From: Plasmodium coatneyi
Taxonomy: Eukaryota; Apicomplexa; Aconoidasida; Haemosporida; Plasmodiidae
Direction of reading: 5' to 3'
NCBI RefSeq assembly: GCF_001680005.1
Contig: NC_033569.1
Coordinates: forward strand, 806,001-870,000
Length of the DNA stretch: 64,000 nt
This document shows positions 42,801-53,207 of the stretch, one piece after another (the stretch's first letter is position 1; every line of letters starts with the position of its first letter). A model generated the notes under the pieces. It was not told where the DNA came from. It saw only the letters and a list, made by a program, of their open reading frames with translations, and searched no databases. The position numbers and the translations under genes were made by a program.

Positions 42801-44162
42801 TGTTGCCACTCCACCTATATTTGCCTCTTCCGACTTTCTGGCCGACTTTATCACCACACTGCCGGAAGAGTCATGGCAGTTGTTACTCTGCTCACTTCTC
42901 TTGTCTGGGTGTTTTTTAAAGTAATAATATAGTAAGTCATGGTAAATGTGTTTAGGCCCATGGATATCATCCTTGGAAAAGCTATCGATAACATTTCCCA
43001 GTTCGTGTAGATAGAAGCAGTCCTCATTGGTACAAACGCTATTCTTCAGGTAAGAAGCACAGTACTTCGTGGTCCCGAACGATGCCTTCAACGTTTTGTT
43101 GTCCAGCACCATACCATCAATAAAATAAATTGCATTAACGGCTTCCTTCTCGTTACTATACGTTATGTATGCACTGAAGGAAGGGCCATTATAATGCGGA
43201 TTATAAGCCTGGGATTTATTCACAATAATATTTAAAATTTGTCCATATTTTCCAAAGTATTCGTTTTTTTTTAATATATTTTTTTTTGCATAATTGGCTG
43301 TAATACCTATGACAAAGACGAGGTTGCGTTGAACAACTCTAATGCCTTTTATTATTTCAAAAATATTTTCATACTCGTGGATATTATATATGTTTGGATT
43401 TTTGTACAGATCTGGTTTGTTAAAAATGGCAGTGCTGCTTCCACTGTGATGGTGAAGAAGGGTGTTGTTTGTACCACTTTGGGAAATGCTAGCTCCTGTT
43501 GTTGGGCCAGCCCCGGAAGAGCCGCTAACTCCGTTTGGAGCATTCGTGCTGTTATTATTGTTACTGTTATTTGCGTCTGTCTTACTCCCCTTGTGATTAT
43601 TTTTTTGCTTTTTCACCAACTTCTCGTGGGTCTCCCTATTATATATGAAATTCTTCTCGTCGTAACTTCTCCTACACGCGGGGCACTTATTACACATGTG
43701 GTCTCGTATATAATACAAGCACCAGAGACATATCTGGTAGCCGCAGTCACAGGGGAAAAAGTTCCTGTCCGTTTCGTCCAGCACCTCTACGCACAGCGGG
43801 CACAGAATGTTGTTCTTGTCCTGGTTGTCCCCCTTGTTACACTCTTCCCCGTTTTGGGGAAGCAACTCCTTCTCCTTCCCGCTCAGTGTCATCTTTCCGA
43901 CTTTTCTATTTTTCGCTTCTCCTTCTAATACGGTGTAAAATAACTCCTCGTCGTCCAGATCTGCTTCTTCCTGCTCCCTGTCCCATGGGTCTCCTTCGCT
44001 TTGCACATCCACGTCCTTCCCCTTTCCGTTCGCACTAGCGACGCCGTTAACTTTTTTACTGCCGCTGCTTGCCTCCTCGGCCTTTTCCCCCTTTTTGTAA
44101 TAGTAGGACCTGTTGAATGACCTCCGTAAGTAGCGCTTGTCAGTGGAGCCCCCCTTCTTCAT
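39846..44162 (-). CDS. CNOT4: CNOT4-like RING/RRM E3 ubiquitin ligase
   Basis: Single exon, 1438 residues. The C4C4-type RING of the NOT4 family spans about 121-163 (CPLCVEVLDE, then FFPCDCGYQICLWC, then CNKCPACRRSY). An RRM follows an Asn/Ser/Gly-rich spacer (RNLVFVIGITANYAKKNIL to LKASFGTTKYC), continuing into a CCCH-like finger (CASYLKNSVCTNEDCFYLHEL). This RING-RRM-CCCH series is diagnostic of Not4/CNOT4, the E3 of the CCR4-NOT complex, which works in mRNA deadenylation control and ribosome-associated quality control. The remaining ~1000 residues are Lys/Glu-rich low complexity, apart from a more ordered C-terminal segment (about 1270-1438) with aromatic and Cys residues. It is far longer than yeast Not4 (587 residues). 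Confidence 0.92.
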   Translation of the reverse strand: MKKGGSTDKRYLRRSFNRSYYYKKGEKAEEASSGSKKVNGVASANGKGKDVDVQSEGDPWDREQEEADLDDEELFYTVLEGEAKNRKVGKMTLSGKEKELLPQNGEECNKGDNQDKNNILCPLCVEVLDETDRNFFPCDCGYQICLWCLYYIRDHMCNKCPACRRSYDEKNFIYNRETHEKLVKKQKNNHKGSKTDANNSNNNNSTNAPNGVSGSSGAGPTTGASISQSGTNNTLLHHHSGSSTAIFNKPDLYKNPNIYNIHEYENIFEIIKGIRVVQRNLVFVIGITANYAKKNILKKNEYFGKYGQILNIIVNKSQAYNPHYNGPSFSAYITYSNEKEAVNAIYFIDGMVLDNKTLKASFGTTKYCASYLKNSVCTNEDCFYLHELGNVIDSFSKDDIHGPKHIYHDLLYYYFKKHPDKRSEQSNNCHDSSGSVVIKSARKSEEANIGGVATSGGGVTGSAPPAMLSFAAAMSMNEKDLVDAKKKSDTLEEATPWKKQHSSAASVLSDGKAKSLEIISKGVEKCVEELKKDTKMKDGLTSKGSKDNYAGEEKSKWSSEGNFANLIKNAGVANTSMQEVEEEKNNAQTKSKKKKKKQKSEENIPATNQGKEDQGATVAQKEKNYKDSLQNNNASKNDNGSKNNSLEVEEDPYYVDGMSENYPLITDVHFDKDKKKKMKKKAEKKKANEKKKAEEVKMLEAKEGEAKVEEATKVVEEKMGKAKTGGTKTGKTPTEETPAEDRKANGKGGQSAADAAQKEEPSQVDFPPLREDDKDAKKQKKKQPNSGNSAVNDTNVISSVEGKPAQVEDPPADSLKEKKQIAEQPQEEKKNKYAKIALKIGSFFNYAFDGGRKTGGDEAKGKTSPSVSQKANKKVPTTVDAPSVVAAAEDVQVGSAAQLKEDPSAEGGTLSKQKKEETNVKEDKMKEKGERKKNDQSSLKKDIEKVKTDVGVGAKEKKEIVEEGTKKERGGGFTCQADKEDTPIGGGEILDDAAATAIAAPSETVSPPRTREKRDKKGAQDNNTTQEEQMKKHAQVIFSIQNSNPDVPLQAIIEDYIERRRAATKEILHFDDLHNAMNSFIDENAAKGERSNQRTGGSTAHASNVNIQEHLRNGEEDDRQGDYARTNDAEKVRAAKPEGERQSVEKTHKGVDAKSHLPCAKEKKKKDTLNKRKLHQKEMEGDITSIIREMMMQRMTSKSRRNKNGSVRETSGKSEMGQTDHRISSGEDPTEKNALFDDMEIFLKNLCVAKGKAIQSSLQSSIGSSIGSNLESSYADSDAVYFIEGNGRRKNDYLMYTSDEHISLKSHKGVMEFIIKKDQNIDVKKNKKNYLHEDTFDIYKELILSKNSDLQTANDILFEKIFNEEIDFVQQLCKENCLNGSGKICSSSYTMEKTYYDQGVNLKKKCKKKMQTSFPNLWVNFNQSLHTQEMSEKVNLSA

Positions 44163-46549
44163 CTTCCCCTAACGGGCGCTCATACCATGGGTGTGTATGT
44201 CACGAATTTGTATATTACTTGTTGGTACGTCATGGAATTCCACGTCGTGGATGCACAAGTCACGAATGTGCACGTCATCGGTTTGCCAATCGCGCATGTT
44301 CCCCCCCTGAGGTGTGGCGAAACGAGCAGGGAGAACAGGCACAATCCCGAAAAGGATGATGCATACACCGGTGCGAAAGTTAGTGTGCCCAACTTAGCAC
44401 AGGCAACTTTCACAAGAAAACAAATTCATATATTTGTTGGCGTTGCTGCAAAAATGCTGCTTCCCGCAGATCTTGCGACTACTACCCCGTATGTGTGGTA
44501 GGTAGAAGAAGTGGGGGGGGATGAAGAAGGTTGGACGGGCAGCGCCACATGAGAAGGTGAGGTGGAGAGGGATGCTATAAGTGCCACCCTTTGTGTAACC
44601 TTGAACGTTTTGTTTGCCTGGGTATCCACTGGCTGTAATAAACCAGGCCGTCCGCCCAACGCGGGGGGTACCAGCAAACTTGCGGCTACTTGGCAGCGAA
44701 TTAGTGGCGAGTTACTACCAATTCACTGCCAAACCACTGAGAGTCACAGCACGGATGAAAAACATAACGTGCGTAGCAACTTTCCGTCAACAAATGAAAA
44801 AAAAAAGAGTAACGAAAAAATAAAACAAACGACGGATCCTTAGGAAGATTAAGTTGGATGGAATAAATAAATTTCTCCAATTAATACTTCCCAGGAAACA
44901 CTATTTTTTTTACTTGAGAATGGAAGAATTTATTCTGCCCAGAAATTCAAAAAAAAGAAGGGAAAAGAAGGAAGAAAAAATGGATTTTATAATAAAATGG
45001 AAAATTCCTCGATAAGCAATTTTAGCTGCAATGACGAGGTGAAGAAAAACTTCAGATTATTTCTCACATGAAGAAAAAAAAAAAAAAAATGATAAAAAAA
45101 AAGTACAGCAGCAAATTCGAAAAAAAAAAAAAATTCTTTTTTCTCTGTAAGTCTAAAAAAAAAGTTGGGCGTTTTTTTTTTTTTTTTTTTCTGGGCGTGG
45201 GGGTATGTTGGCGACGAGGCGCACGCAAAGCTGCTCCCAGCCCACCTTTGATAGCATCACAGATACGTATATTAAGGGGGGTACATATAAATATTTTACG
45301 TTTATACATTTTTCCACCCGTGAAGATACGTATTCTCATTCACCTTGGCACTGCTTGACTGCTCAATCACGCGATAAAATCGTATGCATCACGCGGTTAA
45401 AGCAGCATTGTTCTTATTTTTCCATTTCGAAGTGGCTTCCCCCCCGTGCAGAGGGCACTATTTTGTGGAGGTCCCTGCCTCTTGTTTGGAGTGCTGGAAA
45501 AGAGGGGCGGGGGCCGCTTGTCAGGACGAAACTTCCGATGAGGTATGTCTCCCCAGGTGGGAAATTTTCTCTTCCACACGGTAAACTTGTACCACAAGTA
45601 TATGCGCATGCATACATACGTGTATGCATAACTGCACTTATGTACGTACACACATATGACCACATTTGAATGAAAAGGATGGGAAGTTGTTAAGAGCCCT
45701 CCGTAGTTAAACATCGTCGATTTCTGTATTTCGATACCGGCGCCGTTAAAGTGGGGTCCCCTGCTAACAACAACGGAGGATGATGAACGGGAAAGGTGTG
45801 TATTGGGGGGGTTGCCAAAGTATGAACAAGGATCGGAACATGTGTACATATGAGCCCTACCGTTACCATTCTGTGGTGGAAAAATAAAATAACCGAACTG
45901 AATTGGTCTCCCGAGCGGATGCATACACGTGCCTTCGAATTATTTGCCTTCAAATGGGGGGCAAACACAAAAGGTGAAACGGTGTACGGGAAAAAGGACA
46001 CACATACGTACAACATATTCGTACCTTCCATCCTGCGATGTAAAAAACTGCCCACTGCGTTTGAAACCCAACGTAAGAAAACCCCCTTTAAAGGGGGGAA
46101 AAAGGAAAAGACAATTTTGCTCAGTAGGTATAAAGGCAAATGCTCCACGGCGATCTGATGGCACCCACTCCACCTGCCGCAAGTCTGCGCAGCGTATGTT
46201 AAAAGGATGGTAAAAACTTTGGAAAGGGCACTTGCTCGTGAGTACTAAAATGTCTGCCATTTTTTCCGCGCCCGAGCGAGTTGCCGATCTCCCTTTTTTT
46301 TAATCTCAGACGTGTGCAAAAAAAAAAAAAAAAAAAAAAAAAAAACAAACAAGTTAACTCGAAAATACCCACCCAACTGAACAGTTCAATGACAGTGTAA
46401 AACCTTTGTTCTTTGAAATGTCTCGTATTGCGCGATCTTCTGTCTTTGCAACTTCCGGATGGCACAGGTCTAACGTATGATACCAACAAGCTGTTCCTTC
46501 CCCCAGCCATGGTTTATTACACCCTTTGCAGCTAAGAACGCAACTTCTG

Positions 46550-46582
<33 letters not shown>

Positions 46583-47101
46583 GCAAATGCACACTGAGTG
46601 AAACACAGCGAAGATAACTATTTTTTTTTTTTTTTCTTTTTTTTGTCCCATTTTCCGTGTGCACCTTTTCGCTAGTCATCTCACAATTGTTATTTTCCGT
46701 TTTACCACTTTGTGGAGGTGTTAGTAATTCTCCCCTGGGGGGTTACATCATGCATATCAGATGATCGTCCCTGTGTAGGCATATTTTGACGCCCACCATG
46801 TTGCAGTTTGTTCTGCCCTACTAAGGAAAAAAAAAAATTTGTCCGTTCTTTTCCCTGTCGTGAATGAGGAATGATTCCCCCTTGAAATTTTTACCTACAA
46901 GTGGGGGAGTTGAGTCTTTTTTTTTTTTTACTTCCTCTGCGTTACTTCCCTGCTACTAAGCGTCTATCGCGCCAAACACCTCCGCTCTCAACAAGCAGAA
47001 CGCACAGCAGAAGAGGCACCCGCCCTATCCAAGTGGGTAACCCCGGAAAAGACAAGCAGTAGACACGGGCATACCTGCGACCTACCGCAGGAAGGGTGAA
47101 A
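44163..47101. promoter_or_regulatory. Large divergent intergenic region CNOT4/VP2
   Basis: 2.94 kb, the largest gap in the core, between divergent starts. No open frame with family-like content on either strand. Contains unusually many homopolymer tracts: A runs near 45071-45089 and 45120-45133, T near 45171-45190, A27 near 46319-46345, T26 near 46556-46582 and T15 near 46621-46635. A tandem of CACGAATTTG, CACGTCGTGG and CACGAATGTG-type phrases lies near 44200-44280. Probably two promoters with long 5' UTRs; a noncoding RNA cannot be excluded. Confidence 0.5.
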
Positions 47102-50100
47102 ATGCTGCCCCTACACGGGAACGGCAGGAGGAAGCGCTTCCCCAATGTAATGAGTTTCTTTGGCGGAGCCTATTCAAAGGGGATACTCCAAAGTGGAAAA
47201 GTTGGGGATGTCCCTAATACACATAAGGGGGAAAACTTCCCCCATGTGCGCAATGCACAAGGGTGGAGCCCCCCCATGGGTGAAGTTCAATACGTACAAT
47301 GTGCAGACTACGAAGATGATGTAACGTCGTTTGGGTGTCTAAACTGGTACATAAACCGGTCGCCCAAGCAAAGGATCGCCATTAACACAGGAGTGTTGCT
47401 CGCATTCGCGACAGCAACGTATGCAACATATCGAACTGTTGAAAATGTGAAGACCGTGTGCTTAGTGGGGCTATCCCTCTACAGTGCCTTCTTCCTGTTA
47501 TTCGCCCTGCACATGCTGAGCTCCGTGTTGAAGGACGAATATGATGCTTACAGTAGCGTACCAGGGGGGGACGCCTGGAAGGACGGAGTGACGACCCACC
47601 AGATTCGCGTCATGCCGAAACATGTCGGCCTTCCACATAAGAAGACCAAAACCGTGCAACCGAATAATGGTGACAAACAAGGGGAGGAGCGGATCAAGGT
47701 GGCGCACGACACGGTGGATAACACCCTCGAAGCGCCGCAGGATGGGTACGAAGTACTCTCCCTGGAAGACATAGCAAAACCGATAAAGGAGGGATCAGAA
47801 GGATTTTTCGCGGTGCAATACAATTCGATTTTTAAAATATCCGTAGCTTTTACGACACTTCTTCTGTTCCTTTACATAGTGAGAGGAGACAACACAAAGT
47901 TGCCCCGAGAGAAAGACACCATGGTGGAGGGTACCACTGAAAAGTACATAGTAATATCACCCTTTGCATACAGCATAATAACCTCTATTTCATTTTTACT
48001 GGGAGCTACATGTAGCTCCTTAGCTGCCTACAACGGAATTTATGTAGCCGTCCGGGCGAATGTCCGTGTGGCTAAAGCTTCTACCTATTCGTATAGGAAA
48101 GCTCTCATGACCTGTTTTAGGAGCGGAGCAATAAGTGCCATTGTGAACGTGGCGCTAGCTATCTTTGGCATTTGCTCCTTACTAGTGTTAATAAATATTT
48201 TATACCCTTCCCTGTCGTTTACAAAATACCCCCTATTGATTGTTGGCTACGGGTTTGGAGCTTCTCTAGTGGCCATGCTGTATCAGCTAGCTGGAGGTAT
48301 ATACACGAAAGCAGCCGATATAGGTGCCGACTTAGTTGGGAAGGTAGAGAAACATATTCCAGAGGATGACGCCAGGAACCCAGCAGTTATTGCAGACTTG
48401 GTTGGAGACAACGTAGGTGACTGTGCAGGTCAGTGTGCAGATCTGTTTGAATCCATATCTGCGGAAATTATTGCATCTATGATTTTAGGAGGAACCTTAT
48501 GTGAAAATGGAATCATTTCTGAGAAGAGGGCTAACTACTTTGTTCTCTTCCCCCTGTTTGTCCACTCGATGGATTTGTTCGTGTCCACCATTGGGGTTTA
48601 CCTTGTTCGGACCAGGAGCGACTATGGAAGCACCCCAGTGGGGAAGAAGAAACGTGGTAGTAGTAAACACCACGTGGGAACGGACCAGTGTGCCCATCTT
48701 AGTAATGCATCCTACAGTAGAACAGTGCAAAATGGTGCAAATGTGAACGTACGCAGCGCAAACGGAGACACAACCTTATTGGCCCTAAGTCCTGACCATT
48801 ACAATGATAACGAACTAGACATGATAGGAGAACATTTAGAGAACCCACTAAAGGTGATGCTAAGGGCGTATATTGTTACTTGCCTGCTGGCCATGGGTGG
48901 TTTTTTTTTCTTCTGTAAAATGTTGTTTGTCTTGGGGGAGGATTGCCCAAATGATTATTCGTGGGTTTACCTGTCCTTATGTGGACTTGTGGGTATGGTT
49001 TGCTCGTACCTGTTTGTTATTCTGACAAGATACTACACAGACTACTCCTACCCGAAGGTGAGAAAGATAGCTCATGCGTCTTTAAGCGGTCCAGCTACTA
49101 ACATAATAACGGGTCTATACGTCGGCATGGAATCTACCTTCCTCCCCACGGTAGTCATTTCTGTGTCTCTGTTGGCTTCCTACTACCTAGGGTTAGCAAG
49201 CAATCTGACTGGAGATGGTCGTGCTATAAATGGACTCTACGGAACATCAGTAGCCACCATGGGGATGCTCTCCACAGCAGTCTTCATTTTAAGCATGTCT
49301 AATTTTGGACCCATAGCAGACAATGCAGGTGGAATTGTAGAGATGTCGAATCAACCTGAGAGCGTTCGGTTCATTACAGATAAGTTAGATGCAGTTGGAA
49401 ATGTAACGAAAGCAAATACAAAGGGGTACAGTGTTGGTTCTGCTGCTTTGGCGTGTTTTTTACTTTTCTCTGCCTTTCTTAGTGAAGTTTCTCTCCATGC
49501 GAAGACACCTTTTACTACTGTAGATATTGCCTTGCCGGAGGTATTCATTGGTGGGATTCTAGGATCCGTTGTGGTGTTCCTTTTCGCTAGCTGGTCCTTA
49601 GATGCAGTTGGAAATACAGCAGAAGAAGTTCTCAAAGAAGTGCGCAGACAGTTTAATGACCACCCGGGGATTCTCACCTATGATGAAAAACCAGACTACC
49701 ACACTTGCGTTTCAATTATTAGTAGGAAGGCACTGATCGAGACGATTAAGCCGGGGTTACTCGCTCTATGTGCCCCCATCATAATTGGGTTGCTTTTTAA
49801 GCAATTTGGCAAGTTCAGAAATAATGGCTTGTTAGGGGCACAAGTCATTGCTTCGTTTATTATGTTCTCCACCTCCACGGGGATTTTGATGGCGCTCTTC
49901 CTCAACAACGCCGGGGGGGCTTGGGACAATGCGAAGAAATACATCGAGTCCGGTTTTTACGGAGGGAAGAACAGCCCAGCGCATGTCTCCAGCGTGATTG
50001 GCGACACGGTGGGGGACCCCTGCAAGGACACCGCGGGTCCCTCCATCCATGTGCTTATCAAGTTGATCTCTACCATCACCATGGTAAGTTCAGTGCGGCA

Positions 50101-50263
50101 GCGCAGCGGCGCGATCATTACTGCCACTTCCCTCCCGCGATTGTGTGAAGACATCAGGAGTGACTACATACAGCGTTTGTTCGCTTCGCCCCCTTCATCG
50201 CCTCGACCCGTCCCCATTTTACAGGTGATGACCCCCCTGATCGCGTCCTCCCCGGAGATGTAA
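47102..50263 (+). CDS. VP2: Membrane H+-pumping pyrophosphatase, K+-independent type (VP2)
   Basis: Two exons: 47102-50083 and 50225-50263, about 1006 residues. About sixteen membrane helices. Pyrophosphate-site motifs are intact: IGADLVGKVEKHIPEDDARN, DLVGDNVGDCAGQCADLFE, DNAGGIVEMS, and VIGDTVGDPCKDTAGPS. Lysine in GNVTKANTKGYSVGSA, where K+-dependent enzymes have alanine, marks the K+-independent class (type II, VP2 in Plasmodium). It hydrolyses pyrophosphate to pump protons into acidic compartments such as acidocalcisomes. The splice joins KLISTITM to VMTPLIASSPEM, the usual C-terminal continuation. The intron is 141 bp, a multiple of three, with no in-frame stop, so unspliced RNA would encode 47 extra residues. 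A hydrophilic insert lies near 512-575. Start ATG follows an upstream in-frame GTG that was ignored. Confidence 0.95.
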   Translation: MLPLHGNGRRKRFPNVMSFFGGAYSKGILQSGKVGDVPNTHKGENFPHVRNAQGWSPPMGEVQYVQCADYEDDVTSFGCLNWYINRSPKQRIAINTGVLLAFATATYATYRTVENVKTVCLVGLSLYSAFFLLFALHMLSSVLKDEYDAYSSVPGGDAWKDGVTTHQIRVMPKHVGLPHKKTKTVQPNNGDKQGEERIKVAHDTVDNTLEAPQDGYEVLSLEDIAKPIKEGSEGFFAVQYNSIFKISVAFTTLLLFLYIVRGDNTKLPREKDTMVEGTTEKYIVISPFAYSIITSISFLLGATCSSLAAYNGIYVAVRANVRVAKASTYSYRKALMTCFRSGAISAIVNVALAIFGICSLLVLINILYPSLSFTKYPLLIVGYGFGASLVAMLYQLAGGIYTKAADIGADLVGKVEKHIPEDDARNPAVIADLVGDNVGDCAGQCADLFESISAEIIASMILGGTLCENGIISEKRANYFVLFPLFVHSMDLFVSTIGVYLVRTRSDYGSTPVGKKKRGSSKHHVGTDQCAHLSNASYSRTVQNGANVNVRSANGDTTLLALSPDHYNDNELDMIGEHLENPLKVMLRAYIVTCLLAMGGFFFFCKMLFVLGEDCPNDYSWVYLSLCGLVGMVCSYLFVILTRYYTDYSYPKVRKIAHASLSGPATNIITGLYVGMESTFLPTVVISVSLLASYYLGLASNLTGDGRAINGLYGTSVATMGMLSTAVFILSMSNFGPIADNAGGIVEMSNQPESVRFITDKLDAVGNVTKANTKGYSVGSAALACFLLFSAFLSEVSLHAKTPFTTVDIALPEVFIGGILGSVVVFLFASWSLDAVGNTAEEVLKEVRRQFNDHPGILTYDEKPDYHTCVSIISRKALIETIKPGLLALCAPIIIGLLFKQFGKFRNNGLLGAQVIASFIMFSTSTGILMALFLNNAGGAWDNAKKYIESGFYGGKNSPAHVSSVIGDTVGDPCKDTAGPSIHVLIKLISTITMVSSVRQRSGAIITATSLPRLCEDIRSDYIQRLFASPPSSPRPVPILQVMTPLIASSPEM

Positions 50264-51426
50264 TTCCCCCGAACGAGAATCCCCTCCTGCGTTTGTTCAC
50301 GTGATGAAATTTTTTTTTTTCGTGTTTAGGGGCGCCGCGTCGTACCCCATTGGTCGGGCGAAAAGAAGTTACACACGTGAATGGTGGCAAAATTATACCC
50401 AAATTTTACCTCAATTTTTTTATGTGGGAACCCGCACACGCGGAGCATCGGTGCGCCGATTGTTCGAATGTGCCAGCTGCACTTTATGTTTGTTGTTCCG
50501 TCTGCGTTTTCGTTTCATTTCCTTTCCTTCCGTTTGTCCTTTAATGCCGCCACTTTTTTTGATAATTTGATTACCCCCATTGTGTGAAAACGAAGCAGAG
50601 GGAAAGGACGCCGCTTTGCTGACGTTTTTTTTGTTAAAATGGAGTAAAACATTAAAGTAAGAAGCGCTAGGTCGACATGCTCGTCATTTAGGCTACGTTA
50701 CTGTCTCGTGGCAGTTTACTTATTCAAATCGCCATAACCCTTTTAATGATAACCTGGCGTGTGATCAGAATGAAGGGACATTATGGCTATCTCAGGTGTA
50801 TTCCCCTATTTGTGAGCGTCACATGGGCGATCAACTTGAGACGCGGAATTTTCAATCTCCGCAATCCAACACATGACGCGTAACAGTAGACTCCCTTTCA
50901 ATTACCGACCATTATGATAGAAACGAATTAAAAAGAAAAAAAAAGGAAAAAAGTACTAATCTTTCCTAAAATGTATTTAATGTAAAAAAAAAAAAAAAGG
51001 GAGGAAAAAAAAAAAATTATATAGTAATAACCGCTCTATATTTCTTTTATACATCTTAAAAAAGGAAAGAAGAAAAAATTATGAAAGTTAAAACTTGTAG
51101 CAGAATAAATGAACATTTTGAACCTCAAGTAAGGAAGTTGAGAACAACTAAATGAAGCAAACAGTTCGCCAACAGATCAAAATGAAGTAGAAAATTTTTT
51201 TCTGACATAAATTGATTACACATTAGTATGAATACTTTGGTACAATGAAAAGAAAAAAAAAAAGAAAAGCAGGAAAAAAGAAGGAAAAATGTCACTTTGT
51301 TTCTTTCCTTACACACTGTATATATAAACTGTACACACACTGTATGAACTACACTGTCACTTATGTCCTCCAAAGGGGGTAGACATTATATTCAATCAAT
51401 GTTACATCGCAAATGGTGTGTTACGC
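50264..51426. other. Convergent spacer VP2/KIR-B, right edge of the core
   Basis: 3' ends of VP2 (+) and KIR-B (-). Composition shifts to AT-rich kir-type DNA around 50900. No gene supported. A runs occur near 50935-51020. Confidence 0.5.
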
Positions 51427-53207
51427 TTACATGTTCTGATAACCTACCATCCCGTGACCCCCCGCATTATTATTTCTTCTTTCTCCCCTGGAGGACGGCC
51501 TTGTGTATGGAGCAGTAGGGCGTAGTGTGGTAGAATGATCTACTGTTGTTGTGGACAAGTCTGTTGAATCATTCTCTGTTGTTGGACCTATAGTAGAAGT
51601 TTCTGTTAATGTGGAGTCATCAAACTGGTTATGTCCCATTGTTACTGTTGTTCTTTTTTTTCTTCCATTCTTTCCTCTAAGTGTGCTACTTATCCATGAA
51701 GGTAGCAGATCATACTACGAAGAAGAAGGAAGTTTGTTAGGGTGGAACGAAGGTGGTGTTAAATTGTTGGGTTGTTACAGATGGTAGGGTGGAAGGGAAG
51801 GTTGTGTTAGGGTGTTGGTAGGTGGAAGGAAGGTTGTTAGGGGTGGTGGAAGGGAAGGTTGTTAGGTGGGTGATAGGTGGGTTGCTAGCGGTGGTAGATG
51901 GAAGGAAGGTTGTGCTACGGGTGGAAGGAAGGTGGTGTTAGGGGTGGTAGGTGGAAGGAAAGGTTGTTGGGGTTGTGGTAGGGTGGAAGGATGGTTGTGT
52001 TAGTGTTGGTAGATGGAAGGAAGTTCGTTAGGTGTTGGTAGGTGGAAGGAAGGTTGTGTTAGGGGTGGTAGATGGAAGGAACGTTGTCAGGGGTGGTTGG
52101 TGGAAGGAAGGTTGTTAGGCGTGATAGAATGAAGCGTTAGAGGTGTTATAATGAAGGATTAGGGGTGGAATGAAGGGTTGTTAGGTGGGTGGTAGGAAGG
52201 TTGTTAAATGGTTCAATTTTTTTATTTTTTATTTTTTTAAATTTTTGGATGCTTACTTTATATAATAAGAAAGGGGCACCTATGGTTGCTAAGGTGCCAA
52301 TGATGGAAGAAAGGGAGGATGCTGTAGTAGCAGAATGAACGGCTTGATTTAAGTTTGCTTCTGCTTGAAGGGATGCTGCTTGTGCTTCGGACACTATTGT
52401 TCCTTGTGCGGTTGTTAATGCGCCGTTCACTCCCCGTAATGCCTCTTTAATGTTTTCCTTATGTGGTTCCCAAAAATTTCGGCAGTACTTATCACTTTGT
52501 TTCCTCGACTCTGTACAGTATAATTCCATTGCATCCTTTGCTGCTTTCACATTCTCTAGGTAACTTTTACATATCTCAAGACCTTGAGACCCACTAAATT
52601 CTACCAGAGCTCGAACCATGGTGTGATCATACCAGTAATCGTATAGTGTTTTCCTATGAAAGAATTGTTCCTGTACAGGTTTATCATCATAAGGGAGTCC
52701 ACATACTCCACTCTCCTCACAGTACTTATCTATAGTTCCGCAAGCACCGTCTACTTTACTCTGGAACATGTGTTTATTCGACATGCACCCAGATAATGTG
52801 TCTCCCAACCAATAATAAAAGAAATGATAGGCTTCCTTGTTGTATGGTTTTTTATTTTTCGGGTATGTTTTGAGTAAATAGGCCAATGCTTTCTTAATTG
52901 GTTCTCTACATTTATCATAATCATTGTTTCCAAATGAGTAACTGTTCATTTCTGTGTCGCAACTATTTTCTCTTCCACATTCTTCCGTACTGCTGTTGAA
53001 TTCATGATAGAAATTGATATTCGAAGGCAGAGCAGCCCGAATTTTATCCTACAAATGAAATTTAAAGGGAATATATGTACATCTTTGTATTTTTCATTAC
53101 ATGATGTATGAAGTGTATTATATGTGCTCCACATATTTATGTATATCCATTTTAAGTAGAAGAGATGTAAGTAAGAAGAACAAATTAGGCCTTACTAATC
53201 CCGGCAT
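51427..53207 (-). CDS. kir: KIR-B: single-domain KIR/PIR variant antigen
   Basis: Three exons: 53207-53196 (MPGL, donor GTAAGG), 53048-52257 and 51714-51427, all phase 0, 363 residues. Exon 2 carries one PIR unit opening ALPSNINFYHEF with the HFFYYWLGD motif, an Ala/Gln-rich stretch and a membrane helix ending APFLLYK (about 248-267). Exon 3 opens YDLLPSWIS, as in the other copies, is Thr/Ser-rich and ends MVGYQNM. It lacks the second PIR unit and the CD99-like segment of KIR-A and KIR-C. The second intron (52256-51715) is filled by a purine-rich minisatellite (as read on +). It lies head to head with KIR-C. Exon 1 rests on the donor site and the phase match. Confidence 0.85.
51770..52200 (+). 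repeat. Purine-rich minisatellite inside the last KIR-B intron
   Basis: About fourteen imperfect units of 20-36 bp with core GGTAGGTGGAAGGAAGGTTG followed by TTAGGGG or variants. On the KIR-B coding strand it reads as C/T-rich CCTTCCTTCCACC. It fills nearly the whole 542 bp intron and ends about 55 bp before the exon 3 side and 57 bp from the exon 2 side. No copy is seen elsewhere in the window. Confidence 0.85.

Noticed and set aside
40500..43928. Several + strand open frames opposite CNOT4
   Set aside because: They mirror the Lys/Glu-rich low-complexity codons of CNOT4 and have no independent coding signal.
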